Below are positions 42,735-50,321 of a DNA stretch of 52,955 nucleotides, one piece after another (position 1 is the stretch's first letter; each line of letters begins with the position of its first letter). The stretch spans positions 1 through 52,955 of the forward strand of contig DASTPP010000043.1 in the NCBI GenBank assembly GCA_035762175.1, given 5' to 3'. Origin of the DNA: DASTPP01 sp035762175 (GTDB lineage: Bacteria > Myxococcota_A > Polyangia > Polyangiales > Polyangiaceae). Below the pieces are notes generated by a model that ran no database searches, was not told the origin of the DNA, and saw only the letters and a program-made list of their open reading frames with translations. Made by a program: the position numbers and the translations under genes.

Positions 42735-43625
42735 GTGGTGCGGCCCTTTCGCGAGCACCGGGCGGGGCGGCTGCCGGCGTTGACCGATCGGCTGCCGCTC
42801 GGGGCGCGGGGGCTCGAGGTCAGCCCCATCTGCCTCGGCATCGTCGGCGAGCCGGGCGCGGTCGTCGAGGCCTTCGACGCGGGCATCAACTTCTTCTTCG
42901 TCACGGCCGACATGCACTGGCCGGTCTACGAGTCGCTGCGCCGCGGCCTCACCGCGCTCTTCGCCCGCGGGGGCGGCGTGCGCGACGAGGTGGTCGTGGC
43001 CTCCGCGTCGTACGTCACGCAGCCCGAGTTCTGCAGCATCCCGTTCCGCGAGGTGCTCGACGCGGTGCCCGGCCTCGACCGCATCGACATGCCCGTGGCG
43101 GGGGGCGCCTACGCGCACGACTTCTTGCCCCGCTACCGCGTCTACGAGGGCCACCTCGCCCGGGGCCGCTTCGGGGCGAGGGCCATCGGCACGACTCTGC
43201 ACGAGCGCCGGGCGGCGCCGACGCTGGGCGCGCGCCTCGTCGACTGGGCCGCCGTGCGCTACAACACCGCGCACCGCGGGGCCGAGGTCGACGTCTTCCC
43301 CTTCGTCGGCCCCGACCTGCCGGCGCTGCTGTACGCGTTCAAGACCACCTTCGGCGCGCTGCCGCCGTCGCGGCTCGAGGCCCTCGGCCTCGAGCCCGAC
43401 CACTGGCGCCCGCACGTCACCGACTACTACCGCTACGCCCTCAGCGCCCCGCAGCTCGACGGCCTGCTCTGCGCCTTCGAGCGCCCGGCGCACGTGCGCG
43501 AGCTCGCCGACGCCCTCGCCCGGGGGCCCCTGAGCGATGACGAGCGACAGTACTTGGTTGACCTCGCCGACCTCGCCGCCGGCAGCGCGGTGCTGAACGC
43601 GCCGCCGGCCGCCGCCGAGGCGTGA
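42735..43625 (+). CDS. Aldo/keto-reductase-like protein
   Basis: A 296-residue protein with the opening of aldo/keto reductases: LPLGARGLEVSPICLGIVGEPGAVVEAFDAGINFFFVTADMHWPVYESLRRGL (beta-1 and the DAGIN-F motif). It continues with strand/helix pairs such as DEVVVASASYV and LVDWAAVRYNTAHRGAEVDVF. The usual catalytic Asp-Tyr-Lys-His set is not obvious, so activity cannot be assumed. GTG start, 63 bases after LanB. As the last gene of the modifying set, it could reduce dehydroamino acids, a carbonyl or another group on the peptide, but this is inference. Confidence 0.7.
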   Translation: MVRPFREHRAGRLPALTDRLPLGARGLEVSPICLGIVGEPGAVVEAFDAGINFFFVTADMHWPVYESLRRGLTALFARGGGVRDEVVVASASYVTQPEFCSIPFREVLDAVPGLDRIDMPVAGGAYAHDFLPRYRVYEGHLARGRFGARAIGTTLHERRAAPTLGARLVDWAAVRYNTAHRGAEVDVFPFVGPDLPALLYAFKTTFGALPPSRLEALGLEPDHWRPHVTDYYRYALSAPQLDGLLCAFERPAHVRELADALARGPLSDDERQYLVDLADLAAGSAVLNAPPAAAEA

Positions 43626-43646
43626 GGCCGCGTCGCAGGCGCGGCC
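43626..43646 (+). terminator. Hairpin after the reductase gene
   Basis: GGCCGCG at 43626-43632 and CGCGGCC at 43640-43646 pair perfectly around TCGCAGG, directly after the stop codon. There is no T tract. It probably marks the 3-prime end of the modifying-enzyme transcript. Confidence 0.4.
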
Positions 43647-43750
43647 GGCCCGGGGCGGGCGCGACCCGCCCGCGCCGTCGGCGAACGCGCCCGGGGCGCC
43701 GCGCGCCCAGCCCATTGACGGGGCGAGGGCGGGGTGCTTTCGTCGCCCCA

Positions 43751-43822
43751 ACCCCTTTCGTCTAGCGGCTTAGGACGCCGGCCCTCCAGCCGGAAACCAG
43801 GGTTCGAATCCCTGAAGGGGTA
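43751..43822 (+). tRNA. tRNA with Glu-type body and a 6-base anticodon loop (isotype uncertain)
   Basis: Acceptor ACCCCTT/AAGGGGT pairs fully. The D arm GTCT ... GGAC and T arm CAGGG-TTCGAAT-CCCTG are normal, and the body resembles tRNA-Glu (TCGTCTAGCGG). The anticodon arm is CCGGC-CCTCCA-GCCGG, a 5-bp stem with a loop of only six bases. A CTC (Glu), TCC (Gly) or CCA reading is possible depending on folding, and no standard U33 placement works well. It may be a decayed or unusual tRNA, or one base may be missing in the sequence. No CCA is encoded. Confidence 0.75.
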
Positions 43823-44030
43823 ACGCCCGGCGTCGCCACCGCGCGGCGTCGGCACGACCGCCGCGGCGACCAGGCCCAAGGCGGGGGGCCGAGCGGCCCC
43901 GAACGCGAGCGACGATGCGGGTGGTCTTCATGCCCCTAAGCTCGGCCGGGGGGGCAGGCCGGTTATCAAAACAAGGCCGGGGGCGACGCTCGGGGCCCGC
44001 CGCGCGCAAAAGGGCGCCCGGGGGCCGGCG

Positions 44031-44531
44031 TCAGGGCGCGACGACGCAGACGCAGGTGCGCAGGCTCGAGCGGGCCTCTTCGATCGAGCGCTGCGCCTTC
44101 GTACAGCGCTCGTCGCTCGGGCCGGCGAGGCGGCAGATGGTGTCGGCCGCCTTCGTCATGGACGTGAAGGCGCGGCAGGCGGTCGCGCAGGGGGCGGCCT
44201 CTTGCGCCTGGGCCTCGCGCTTGGGGGCCGGGGGCGCCGGGGGCCGGGCCGGGCCGGGGGGGGGGGGCGCGGCGGGCTCGGCAGCCGGGGGCGGGGGGGC
44301 GCCGCCGGCGGCGTCGCCCGCGGGGGCGGTGCCGAGGGCCGAGTGCAGCTCGGTCTGGGCCCGCCGCAGGCCCTGCTCGGCCTCGTCGACGCTCGCGTAC
44401 GAATCGTCGCTCGTCTTGAGCGACGAGGGGGCGCCGTCGGCGGGGGAGCCCGGCGCCTGGGGGGCGGCGGCGCCGCCGCAGGCCGAGAGCGAGAGGGCCA
44501 GAAGGCCGAGGAGGGCGGTGGTTCGTCGCAT
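44031..44531 (-). CDS. Small lipoprotein of unknown function
   Basis: A 166-residue predicted lipoprotein: MRRTTALLGLLALSLSAC with lipobox Cys 18. A helical stretch follows (SVDEAEQGLRRAQTELHSAL), then a Pro/Ala-rich linker, then a small Cys domain (CATACRAFTSMTKAADTICRLAGPSDERCTKAQRSIEEARSSLRTCVCV). The family is familiar from Myxococcota genomes but I know no function for it. It is transcribed towards the odd tRNA. Confidence 0.75.
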   Translation of the reverse strand: MRRTTALLGLLALSLSACGGAAAPQAPGSPADGAPSSLKTSDDSYASVDEAEQGLRRAQTELHSALGTAPAGDAAGGAPPPPAAEPAAPPPPGPARPPAPPAPKREAQAQEAAPCATACRAFTSMTKAADTICRLAGPSDERCTKAQRSIEEARSSLRTCVCVVAP

Positions 44532-44705
44532 GGTGGGCCTCGCGGACCCCTCGCGTTACCAGAAACGCCGCCGAAGGGCTACCCGAGCGGCCCGCGGGTC
44601 GGGCGCCCGCGGGGGGGAGCCGGGGCCGGGCGGGGGGGAGGCGTGGGGCGCCGCCGGCTCTGGACAAGCGGGGCCTCTCGCTCGAAGGTAGGGGAGGCCA
44701 GATCG

Positions 44706-45311
44706 ATGGTCGACGCACCCCCACCGCCCCCAGGTTCCGTCGTCATTGCCCGCTGGGCCGGCGCGCGTGGCTACCCCTTTCAATACACGCCGGACGACGC
44801 CTGGTACCGCGCCTGGGAGCCCTTCGACACGCTCGTCGCGCCCGCCCGCTACGTCAACGCCGTCGCCACCAACGTGCGCCGGGCGCAGCTCGTGGCCGTC
44901 GAGCCCTGGATGGCCTACGGCGACGAGTCGCCGGTCGCGCGCACCCTCTTCGCCTTCGTGCGCCACCCGCGCGTGCAGGGGCGCGCCTCGATGCACGTGG
45001 GCAGCTCGCACGTGACGCGCGTGACCTTCCTGCATAGCCCGCCGCCGCCGCGGCAGCGCTTCGGCGACGAGGCGCTCGACGGCGAGGCGGTGGTCTATGC
45101 GCCGACGCCGGGCGACGTCGGGCTCGCGTTCCCGCCGGCGCTGCGCGCCTTCTTGGGGGCCGCGCGCTTCGAGGGGCACCTCGAGGTGCGGCACGGCGGC
45201 TTCGTCGTGCACCGGACGGGCGTCGAGCCGAGCCCGGGGGGCTACGAGTCGCTCCTCACGTTCGCGTCCGAGGCGCTCGGCCGCCTCGTGCTCGGCGCGG
45301 CGCCTCGCTGA
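44706..45311 (+). CDS. Hypothetical protein
   Basis: 201 residues with strong GC-rich codon bias and an ATG start. GSVVIARWAGARGYPFQYTPDDAWYRAWEPFDTLVAPARYVNAVATNVRRAQLVAVEPW suggests a mixed alpha/beta, soluble protein. I recognise no family. Isolated between a minus-strand lipoprotein and tRNA-Arg. Confidence 0.65.
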   Translation: MVDAPPPPPGSVVIARWAGARGYPFQYTPDDAWYRAWEPFDTLVAPARYVNAVATNVRRAQLVAVEPWMAYGDESPVARTLFAFVRHPRVQGRASMHVGSSHVTRVTFLHSPPPPRQRFGDEALDGEAVVYAPTPGDVGLAFPPALRAFLGAARFEGHLEVRHGGFVVHRTGVEPSPGGYESLLTFASEALGRLVLGAAPR

Positions 45312-45383
45312 GGGGCGGGGGCCGGGCCGCGCGCCCCGGAAGGGGTGGGAAGGGGCCCGGGCTTGCGCTAAGCTAGGGGCGTT

Positions 45384-45456
45384 GCGCCCGTAGCTCAGCC
45401 GGAAGAGCAGGAGATTTCTAATCTCCCGGTCGCAGGTTCGATCCCTGCCGGGCGTG
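45384..45456 (+). tRNA. tRNA-Arg (anticodon TCT)
   Basis: Acceptor GCGCCCG/CGGGCGT (one G-T pair), D arm GCTC-AGCCGGAA-GAGC, anticodon arm GGAGA-TTTCTAA-TCTCC with anticodon TCT, and T arm GCAGG-TTCGATC-CCTGC. All arms pair well. It reads AGA and AGG. No CCA is encoded. Confidence 0.95.
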
Positions 45457-45523
45457 CCGATTCGAAGAACCAGGGCGATGACGTGGGGGCGCCGTGCCGG
45501 CTCGCGGCGGGGCGCGCCCCAGC

Positions 45524-46798
45524 TCAGTCTTCGTGGTCGATGCGGAAGGTCATGCCGGCGCTGCGCAGGCGCTCGACCAGGTACATGCCGAAGCAGGCGG
45601 CGGGGGTGAGCACGCCGCCGGGCGACTTGAGCCGGTCGCGCTCGAGGGCGAGGCAGAGGGCCGACTCGGAGAGCATCTTCGCCGTCTCGCCGTAGCCGGG
45701 GTCGCTCGTGCCCTCGACGACGCCGCGCACGCGCGAGGCGGCGCCGCCGTCGCGCGGGTCGGTCGAGGCGATGATGCGGGCGCGGAAGTAGCCGGCGTCG
45801 CGCTGCTCTTTCGAGGGGCCCTCGCCGGGGGCGGGCAGGGCGCGCTCGAGCAGCTTGCGCGTGGGCGGCAGGGACGCGGCGGCGAGGAAGCCGAAGAGGC
45901 CGCCGGTGATGGCGGCGGCGGCGACGGCGCCCTTGGGCCCGGCGGGCAGGCTCATCGCCTCGCGGTAGCGGAAGCGCTCGCCGTAGGCGTAGTCGAGCAG
46001 CGCGTTCGAGCGGCGCACGACGCGCGTGTTGATGGCGGACATGATGAAGGGGGCGGTCCAGGCGCGCAGCTCGTCGCTCCAGCGCACGCCGCGCTGGTCG
46101 CGCTCGTCGCCGAGCGACGGCTCGCGCGCGCGGTCGGGGCTGAGGGCGTAGGGGTCGGCGAGCAGGCGGCGCGTCGCGCGGCTCTTCGACGCCTCGTCGG
46201 CGAGGTTGAGCAGCGAGGCGACGGTGCCGCCGCTGAAGCCGCCCTTGGTCTCGCCGACGAAGAAGTTGACGTCGGCGAGCTTGGCCCCATGCTGGCGCCG
46301 CGCGTAGTCGTAGACCATGTGCGTGCCGAGGTCGGACGGGATCGAGTCGAAGCCGCAGCAGTGCACGATGCGGGCGCCGGTCGCGCCGGCGCGGGCGTGG
46401 TTCTGGTCGATGCTGTCGCGAATGAACTGCACCTCGCCCGTGATGTCGCAGTAGTCGGTGCCGCGGTCGGCGCAGGCGGCGACGAGGCCGCGCCCGTGCT
46501 TGGCGTAGGGGCCGACGGTGGTGCAGACGACGCGGGCCGAGTCGACGAGGGCCGCGAGGGAGGCGGGATCGTCGGCGTCGGCGATGACCAGGGGCAGCGA
46601 GGCGGCCGAGGGGTCGGCGGCGCGCAGGTCGGCGCGCACGCGCTCGAGCTTCTCGCGGTTGCGCCCGGCCAGGGCGACGCTCGCCGGGCCCTTTCGGCGC
46701 GCGAGGTACTCGGCGACGAGGCGTCCCGTGAAGCCGGTCGCCCCCCAGAGTACGATGTCGTAGGGCCGTTCGCTGCGGGGGGGGGGCTGGTTGGTCAC
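45524..46798 (-). CDS. Saccharopine-dehydrogenase-like NAD(P)-binding oxidoreductase (trans-enoyl-reductase type)
   Basis: A 424-residue protein whose N-terminal Rossmann fold reads DIVLWGATGFTGRLVAEYLARR, followed by SVALAGRNREKLERVRADL, VVCTTVGPYAKHGRGLVAACADRGTDYCDITGE and GARIVHCCGFDSIPSDLGTHMVYDYA. This matches the family that includes saccharopine dehydrogenase-like oxidoreductases and mycobacterial trans-acting enoyl reductase. Substrate unknown; roles in lipid or polyketide reduction are known for relatives. It stands alone on the minus strand. Confidence 0.88.
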   Translation of the reverse strand: MTNQPPPRSERPYDIVLWGATGFTGRLVAEYLARRKGPASVALAGRNREKLERVRADLRAADPSAASLPLVIADADDPASLAALVDSARVVCTTVGPYAKHGRGLVAACADRGTDYCDITGEVQFIRDSIDQNHARAGATGARIVHCCGFDSIPSDLGTHMVYDYARRQHGAKLADVNFFVGETKGGFSGGTVASLLNLADEASKSRATRRLLADPYALSPDRAREPSLGDERDQRGVRWSDELRAWTAPFIMSAINTRVVRRSNALLDYAYGERFRYREAMSLPAGPKGAVAAAAITGGLFGFLAAASLPPTRKLLERALPAPGEGPSKEQRDAGYFRARIIASTDPRDGGAASRVRGVVEGTSDPGYGETAKMLSESALCLALERDRLKSPGGVLTPAACFGMYLVERLRSAGMTFRIDHED

Positions 46799-46890
46799 GG
46801 GGCGGCAGCCTACCGCGGTTCGCCCGCGCGCGGGGGGTGCGGGGGGCCCCGGGGCGCGCGGGGGCCGAATTCGGGGGCCGGGGCCCCCAC

Positions 46891-46946
46891 GTTCGGGGGC
46901 CCGGGCTTCGTTCAGGGGCCCGGGGCCTCGTTCAGGGGCCCGGGGG
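46891..46946. repeat. Short GC-rich direct repeats upstream of the 46993 gene
   Basis: GTTCRGGGGCCCGGG-type units begin at 46891, 46910 and 46930 (spacings 19 and 20), each containing the palindrome GGGGCCC or CCCGGG. They fill the gap between the divergent reductase gene and the next gene and may be regulatory or a dispersed repeat. Confidence 0.6.
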
Positions 46947-46992
46947 CCCCGGGGGCGCGCCGGGGGTGTTCAGGGCTTGTGCTGCGTGTACC

Positions 46993-48627
46993 ATGGGTTT
47001 CGTGCGGGTTTGGACGAACGGGCAGGTACATCTGCTGGCCGACGGCGAAGGGTTCGTGATTTGTGGCCTTTCCGGCCCACCGCGTCGCATCGCGGCGGCG
47101 CTCGGGCCCCCGGAAGGGGGCGGGGCGACGCCGCAGCGACCGTTGCTGGCGGCGTCGCCCTCGGCGGGCCGGGCCTGGGTGGGGGCGCCGGGGCAACGGG
47201 CGCTCGCGTTCGGGCTGGCCGAGGGCTCCGAGCCGAAGCCGGTGGTCGACCGCTGGATCGACGCGGTGGCCCGGGGCGACGACGACCTCTTCGCCGCGAT
47301 CGTGGCGGGGCGCGAGAAGCGGCCCGAGACGCGCCTGGTGGTCGGGAAGGTCGAAGGGGCCGAGGCCGGCAAGTGGGACCACACGCTCACGCTGCCGGCG
47401 CCGGTGCGCGTCGACTGGCCGAAGGGGCTGCTCTGGGAGAAGCCCTCGTTCAGCCGCAAGACGGCGTTCGGCGCGCGCGTCGAGCTCTCGCACAACCGCT
47501 TCGGCTCGACCTTCGTCGACCCCGAGAGCGGGCTCGTCGGGCTGCTCGGGCCGGGCGCGCGCGAGCCCGCGTGCCTCCTGCGCGTGCCGCTCGAAGACGG
47601 CGCGCAGCTCGCCGCGACGGCGCTCGCGGAGGGCGTGCTCGTGGTGGTCGAGGCGCCCGCGGGGCGCTGCCTGGTCGTGGCGCGGCCGGACGGCTCGTGC
47701 GGCGCGCAGTGGGTGGGCGAGGGCGCGTCGCCCCGCGGCCTCGGCACCCCGGTGCTCGACGGCGACGCGGTCGTCGTGCTCGCCGAAGAGGGCGGGGCGC
47801 CGGTGCTCTTGCGCTTCGGGCTGCCCGCGCTCTCGCTCGCGGGGCGCGTGCCGCTCGGGGGCGCGAAGGGGGGGCGCGCGGCGCTGGCGGCGGCGCCGGC
47901 CGAGGGCGTGCTGGCCGTGGTGGGGGCGAAGCTGCACTGGCTGGCGACGGGCGGGGGCGAGGCGAAGGTCTCGGCCCTGCCGAGCTCGCCCGAGGCCTCG
48001 TCGGGCGCGACGCCGCACGTCGCGCCGCCCTACGAGCGGCCGGCGCCGGCCGAGCGCGCCGCCGAGAAGAAGGCGGCGAACTTGCCGCCGCAGCCCGAGC
48101 GCTCGAAGGGCAGCCCCTCGTTCCAGCTGATGCCCCAGAAAGACGGGCCGCGGGTCTGGGCCTCGCCGGTCGGGCAAGAGCTGTCGCTCGACTTCCCGTT
48201 CACCAACCACGGCGGCTCCTGCGAGGGGGTCTACGTCGAGGTGTCGGGGCCGCTGGTCGGCCGCGGGGCGCTCGTGCCGCGCTCGGCGATCGTCGAGGGC
48301 GCCGAGGCGGCGTTCCAGCCGGCCGAGAGCCCGCAGGTGGTGCGCGCCGTCTTGAAGAAGGTGCGCGTCATGGCGGGCTTCGTGCCCACGCGCGAGACCC
48401 GCGGGCAGGTGCCGCCGGGCGACATGCTCCTGGCGACCGTGCGCTTCGACGTGCGCGAGGCGGGCGAAGACCTGCTCACCGTGCGCGTCGGGCCGCTCGT
48501 GCTCGCGTCGACCAAGTCCGGGTCGCTCGCGCACACGCGGCGCGCGTCGCTCGGCGTGGCGGCGCCGACGCCGCCGACGCCGCCCGAGCCCGGGCCGGGC
48601 GGCGAGGCGCCGCGGGCGGCGGGGTAG
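46993..48627 (+). CDS. Hypothetical protein, two-part architecture
   Basis: 544 residues from the ATG at 46993 (MGFVRVWTNGQVHLLADGEG), chosen because upstream codons come from a repeat tract. The N-terminal 330 residues look like repeated short beta-strands (VRVPLEDGAQLAATALAEGVLVVVEAPAGRCLVV, TPVLDGDAVVVLAEEGGAPVLLRFGLPALSLAG), possibly a propeller. A C-terminal beta domain follows (LSLDFPFTNHGGSCEGVYVEVSGPLVGRGALVPRSAIV). No signal peptide, no recognised family. TAG stop. Confidence 0.7.
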   Translation: MGFVRVWTNGQVHLLADGEGFVICGLSGPPRRIAAALGPPEGGGATPQRPLLAASPSAGRAWVGAPGQRALAFGLAEGSEPKPVVDRWIDAVARGDDDLFAAIVAGREKRPETRLVVGKVEGAEAGKWDHTLTLPAPVRVDWPKGLLWEKPSFSRKTAFGARVELSHNRFGSTFVDPESGLVGLLGPGAREPACLLRVPLEDGAQLAATALAEGVLVVVEAPAGRCLVVARPDGSCGAQWVGEGASPRGLGTPVLDGDAVVVLAEEGGAPVLLRFGLPALSLAGRVPLGGAKGGRAALAAAPAEGVLAVVGAKLHWLATGGGEAKVSALPSSPEASSGATPHVAPPYERPAPAERAAEKKAANLPPQPERSKGSPSFQLMPQKDGPRVWASPVGQELSLDFPFTNHGGSCEGVYVEVSGPLVGRGALVPRSAIVEGAEAAFQPAESPQVVRAVLKKVRVMAGFVPTRETRGQVPPGDMLLATVRFDVREAGEDLLTVRVGPLVLASTKSGSLAHTRRASLGVAAPTPPTPPEPGPGGEAPRAAG

Positions 48628-49181
48628 GGTTGTCGGCCCCGGCGCAGGGGTCGAAGGCGCGCGGCCCCACGCGCGCCGACGGCGGCGCCACGATGACGTG
48701 CGAGCGCGCGCGCGCCGAGGCGTGCGGCCCGGCGGGCACCGCCGCCGCCGCGCGCGACCCGTTGCGAACGGCGTGCTCGCTCGCTGCGACCGAGGCGTGC
48801 GGCCCGGCGGCAGGCCAGTTTTGATGGGTTCGCGCGACGCGCCCGCGTTCTTAGCTTTGCACGCCCGCGCGGGCGCCCTCGCGCCGCCCGCGCGAGCGCC
48901 CTCGCGCCGCCGGCGCGGGCGCCCTCGCGCCACCCGCGCCGGCGCCCCGGGCGGCGCGCTCGCCGGGCGCGAATCGCGGGCCGAACGGCGGCCTCCGTCC
49001 GGATGAGCTCGGGCCGCGCGTCGTGCCCCCCCGCGGCGCCGGCGCGCGCGGGCGCTCCTGACCTTTACGGGCACGCGCCAAGCGGTCAGAGTACGTAGCG
49101 GATGGCGGGCTCGCGCGTTCGAAGGCCCCTCGCGGGGGGGCGGGCCCGGGGGGCGGGGCCGCCGCGTGCGGGGGGCCGCCC
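48628..49181. other. Intergenic region with 23-bp repeats
   Basis: About 550 bases with no supportable gene. GCGCCCTCGCGCC occurs at 48873, 48896 and 48919, an exact 23-bp period, flanked by related CCCGCG/CCGGCG bases. GCGTGCGGCCCGGCGG also appears twice near 48719 and 48793. GC-rich open frames here are not believed. Confidence 0.6.
48873..48941. repeat. 23-bp tandem repeat, three copies
   Basis: The 13-mer GCGCCCTCGCGCC starts at 48873, 48896 and 48919, and the bases between copies (GCCCGCGCGA, GCCGGCGCGG, ACCCGCGCCG) are similar. It lies in non-coding DNA ahead of the signalling genes. Confidence 0.8.
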
Positions 49182-50306
49182 TTGAGCGCGCGGGTGCTCA
49201 TCGTCGACGACGAGGCGCGCAACCTCGAGCTGCTCGACGCGCTCTTGCGGCCGCTCGGGGCCGAGGTGGTGCGCGCGTACGGGGGGCGCGAGGCGCTCGC
49301 GCTCTTCGAAGAGCGCGAGCCCGACCTGGTGCTGCTCGACCTGATGATGCCGGGCTTCGACGGGCTCGACACGATGGCGCACATCCGGGCGCGCCCGGGC
49401 GGGGGCGAGGTGCCGGTGGTGCTGGTGACGGCGCACGCCGAGCGCGAGCAGCGGCTGCGGGGCATCGAGGCGGGGGCCGACGAGTTCCTCGAGAAGCCGG
49501 TCGACGGGCCGGTCTTGCTCGCGCGGGCGCGCACGCTCTTGCGCCTGCGCGAGTCGAGAAAGGCGCTCGCGGCCTCGCACGCCGAGCTCGCGCGGCGGCA
49601 CGCGGCGCTCGAGCGGCTGCAGCGCGAGCAGCGCGACATGACGCAGTTTCTCGTGCACGATCTGAAGAACCCGCTCTCGATCGTGTACACCAACGTCGAC
49701 TGGGCCCGCGAGCAGGCGGCCGAGGCGGGCGGCGACCCCGAGCTGCTCAAGGCGCTCGGCGACGCGAACGAGGCGGCCGAGCGGCTGCACCGCCTCATCG
49801 ACGACCTCTTGGCGGTGGCGCGGCTCGAAGAGTCGGCGTTCCCGCTGCAGCTGCGGCCCGTGGCTGTGGCCGACCTCGTGCGCGCGGCGGCGGCGGCGTT
49901 CGCGCGGCGGGCCGAGGGCCGGCGGGTCGACCTCGCCCTGCCGCCCTCCGCGCAGGCGGCGCGCGCGCGGGTCGACGAGACGCTCCTGCGGCGGGTGGTC
50001 GAGAACCTGCTCGACAACGCCCTGCGCCACACGCCCGCCTCGGGCCGGGTGGCGGTCGAGGTGGGCGGCGGGGCGGGGGTGCGCATCGCGGTCTCGAACA
50101 CGGGCCCGCCCATCCCGCCGGGCGAGCGGCGGCGCGTCTTCGAGAAGTTCTCGCGCCTCGGCGGCGAGCGGTCCCCGTCGGGCGGCAACGCGGGCCTCGG
50201 CCTCTACTTCTGCAAGCGCGCGGTCGAGGCGCAGGGCGGCGCGATCGAGGTCGTCGAGACGCCCGAGTGGCCGACCTCGTTCGTCATCCGGCTGCCGCCG
50301 TCCTGA
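49182..50306 (+). CDS. Response-regulator/histidine-kinase fusion protein
   Basis: 374 residues, soluble. An N-terminal receiver domain (VLIVDDEARNLELLDALL, phospho-acceptor Asp 53 in LLLDLMMPG, VLVTAHAE, EKPVD) is joined by a coiled coil to a histidine kinase. The kinase has His 159 in FLVHDLKNPLS and an ATPase part with VENLLDNALRHTP, SNTGPPIP and NAGLGLYFCKRAVEAQGG. The start is TTG (or a GTG four codons in); there is no ATG before the receiver strand. It probably receives phosphate from, or competes with, the membrane kinase 15 bases downstream. Confidence 0.92.
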   Translation: MSARVLIVDDEARNLELLDALLRPLGAEVVRAYGGREALALFEEREPDLVLLDLMMPGFDGLDTMAHIRARPGGGEVPVVLVTAHAEREQRLRGIEAGADEFLEKPVDGPVLLARARTLLRLRESRKALAASHAELARRHAALERLQREQRDMTQFLVHDLKNPLSIVYTNVDWAREQAAEAGGDPELLKALGDANEAAERLHRLIDDLLAVARLEESAFPLQLRPVAVADLVRAAAAAFARRAEGRRVDLALPPSAQAARARVDETLLRRVVENLLDNALRHTPASGRVAVEVGGGAGVRIAVSNTGPPIPPGERRRVFEKFSRLGGERSPSGGNAGLGLYFCKRAVEAQGGAIEVVETPEWPTSFVIRLPPS

Positions 50307-50321
50307 AGGGGGGGCCCGGGC

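Noticed and set aside
25608..43625. Calling the locus a classical class I lanthipeptide cluster
   Set aside because: The precursors lack Cys and no LanC is present, so lanthionine formation is not supported.
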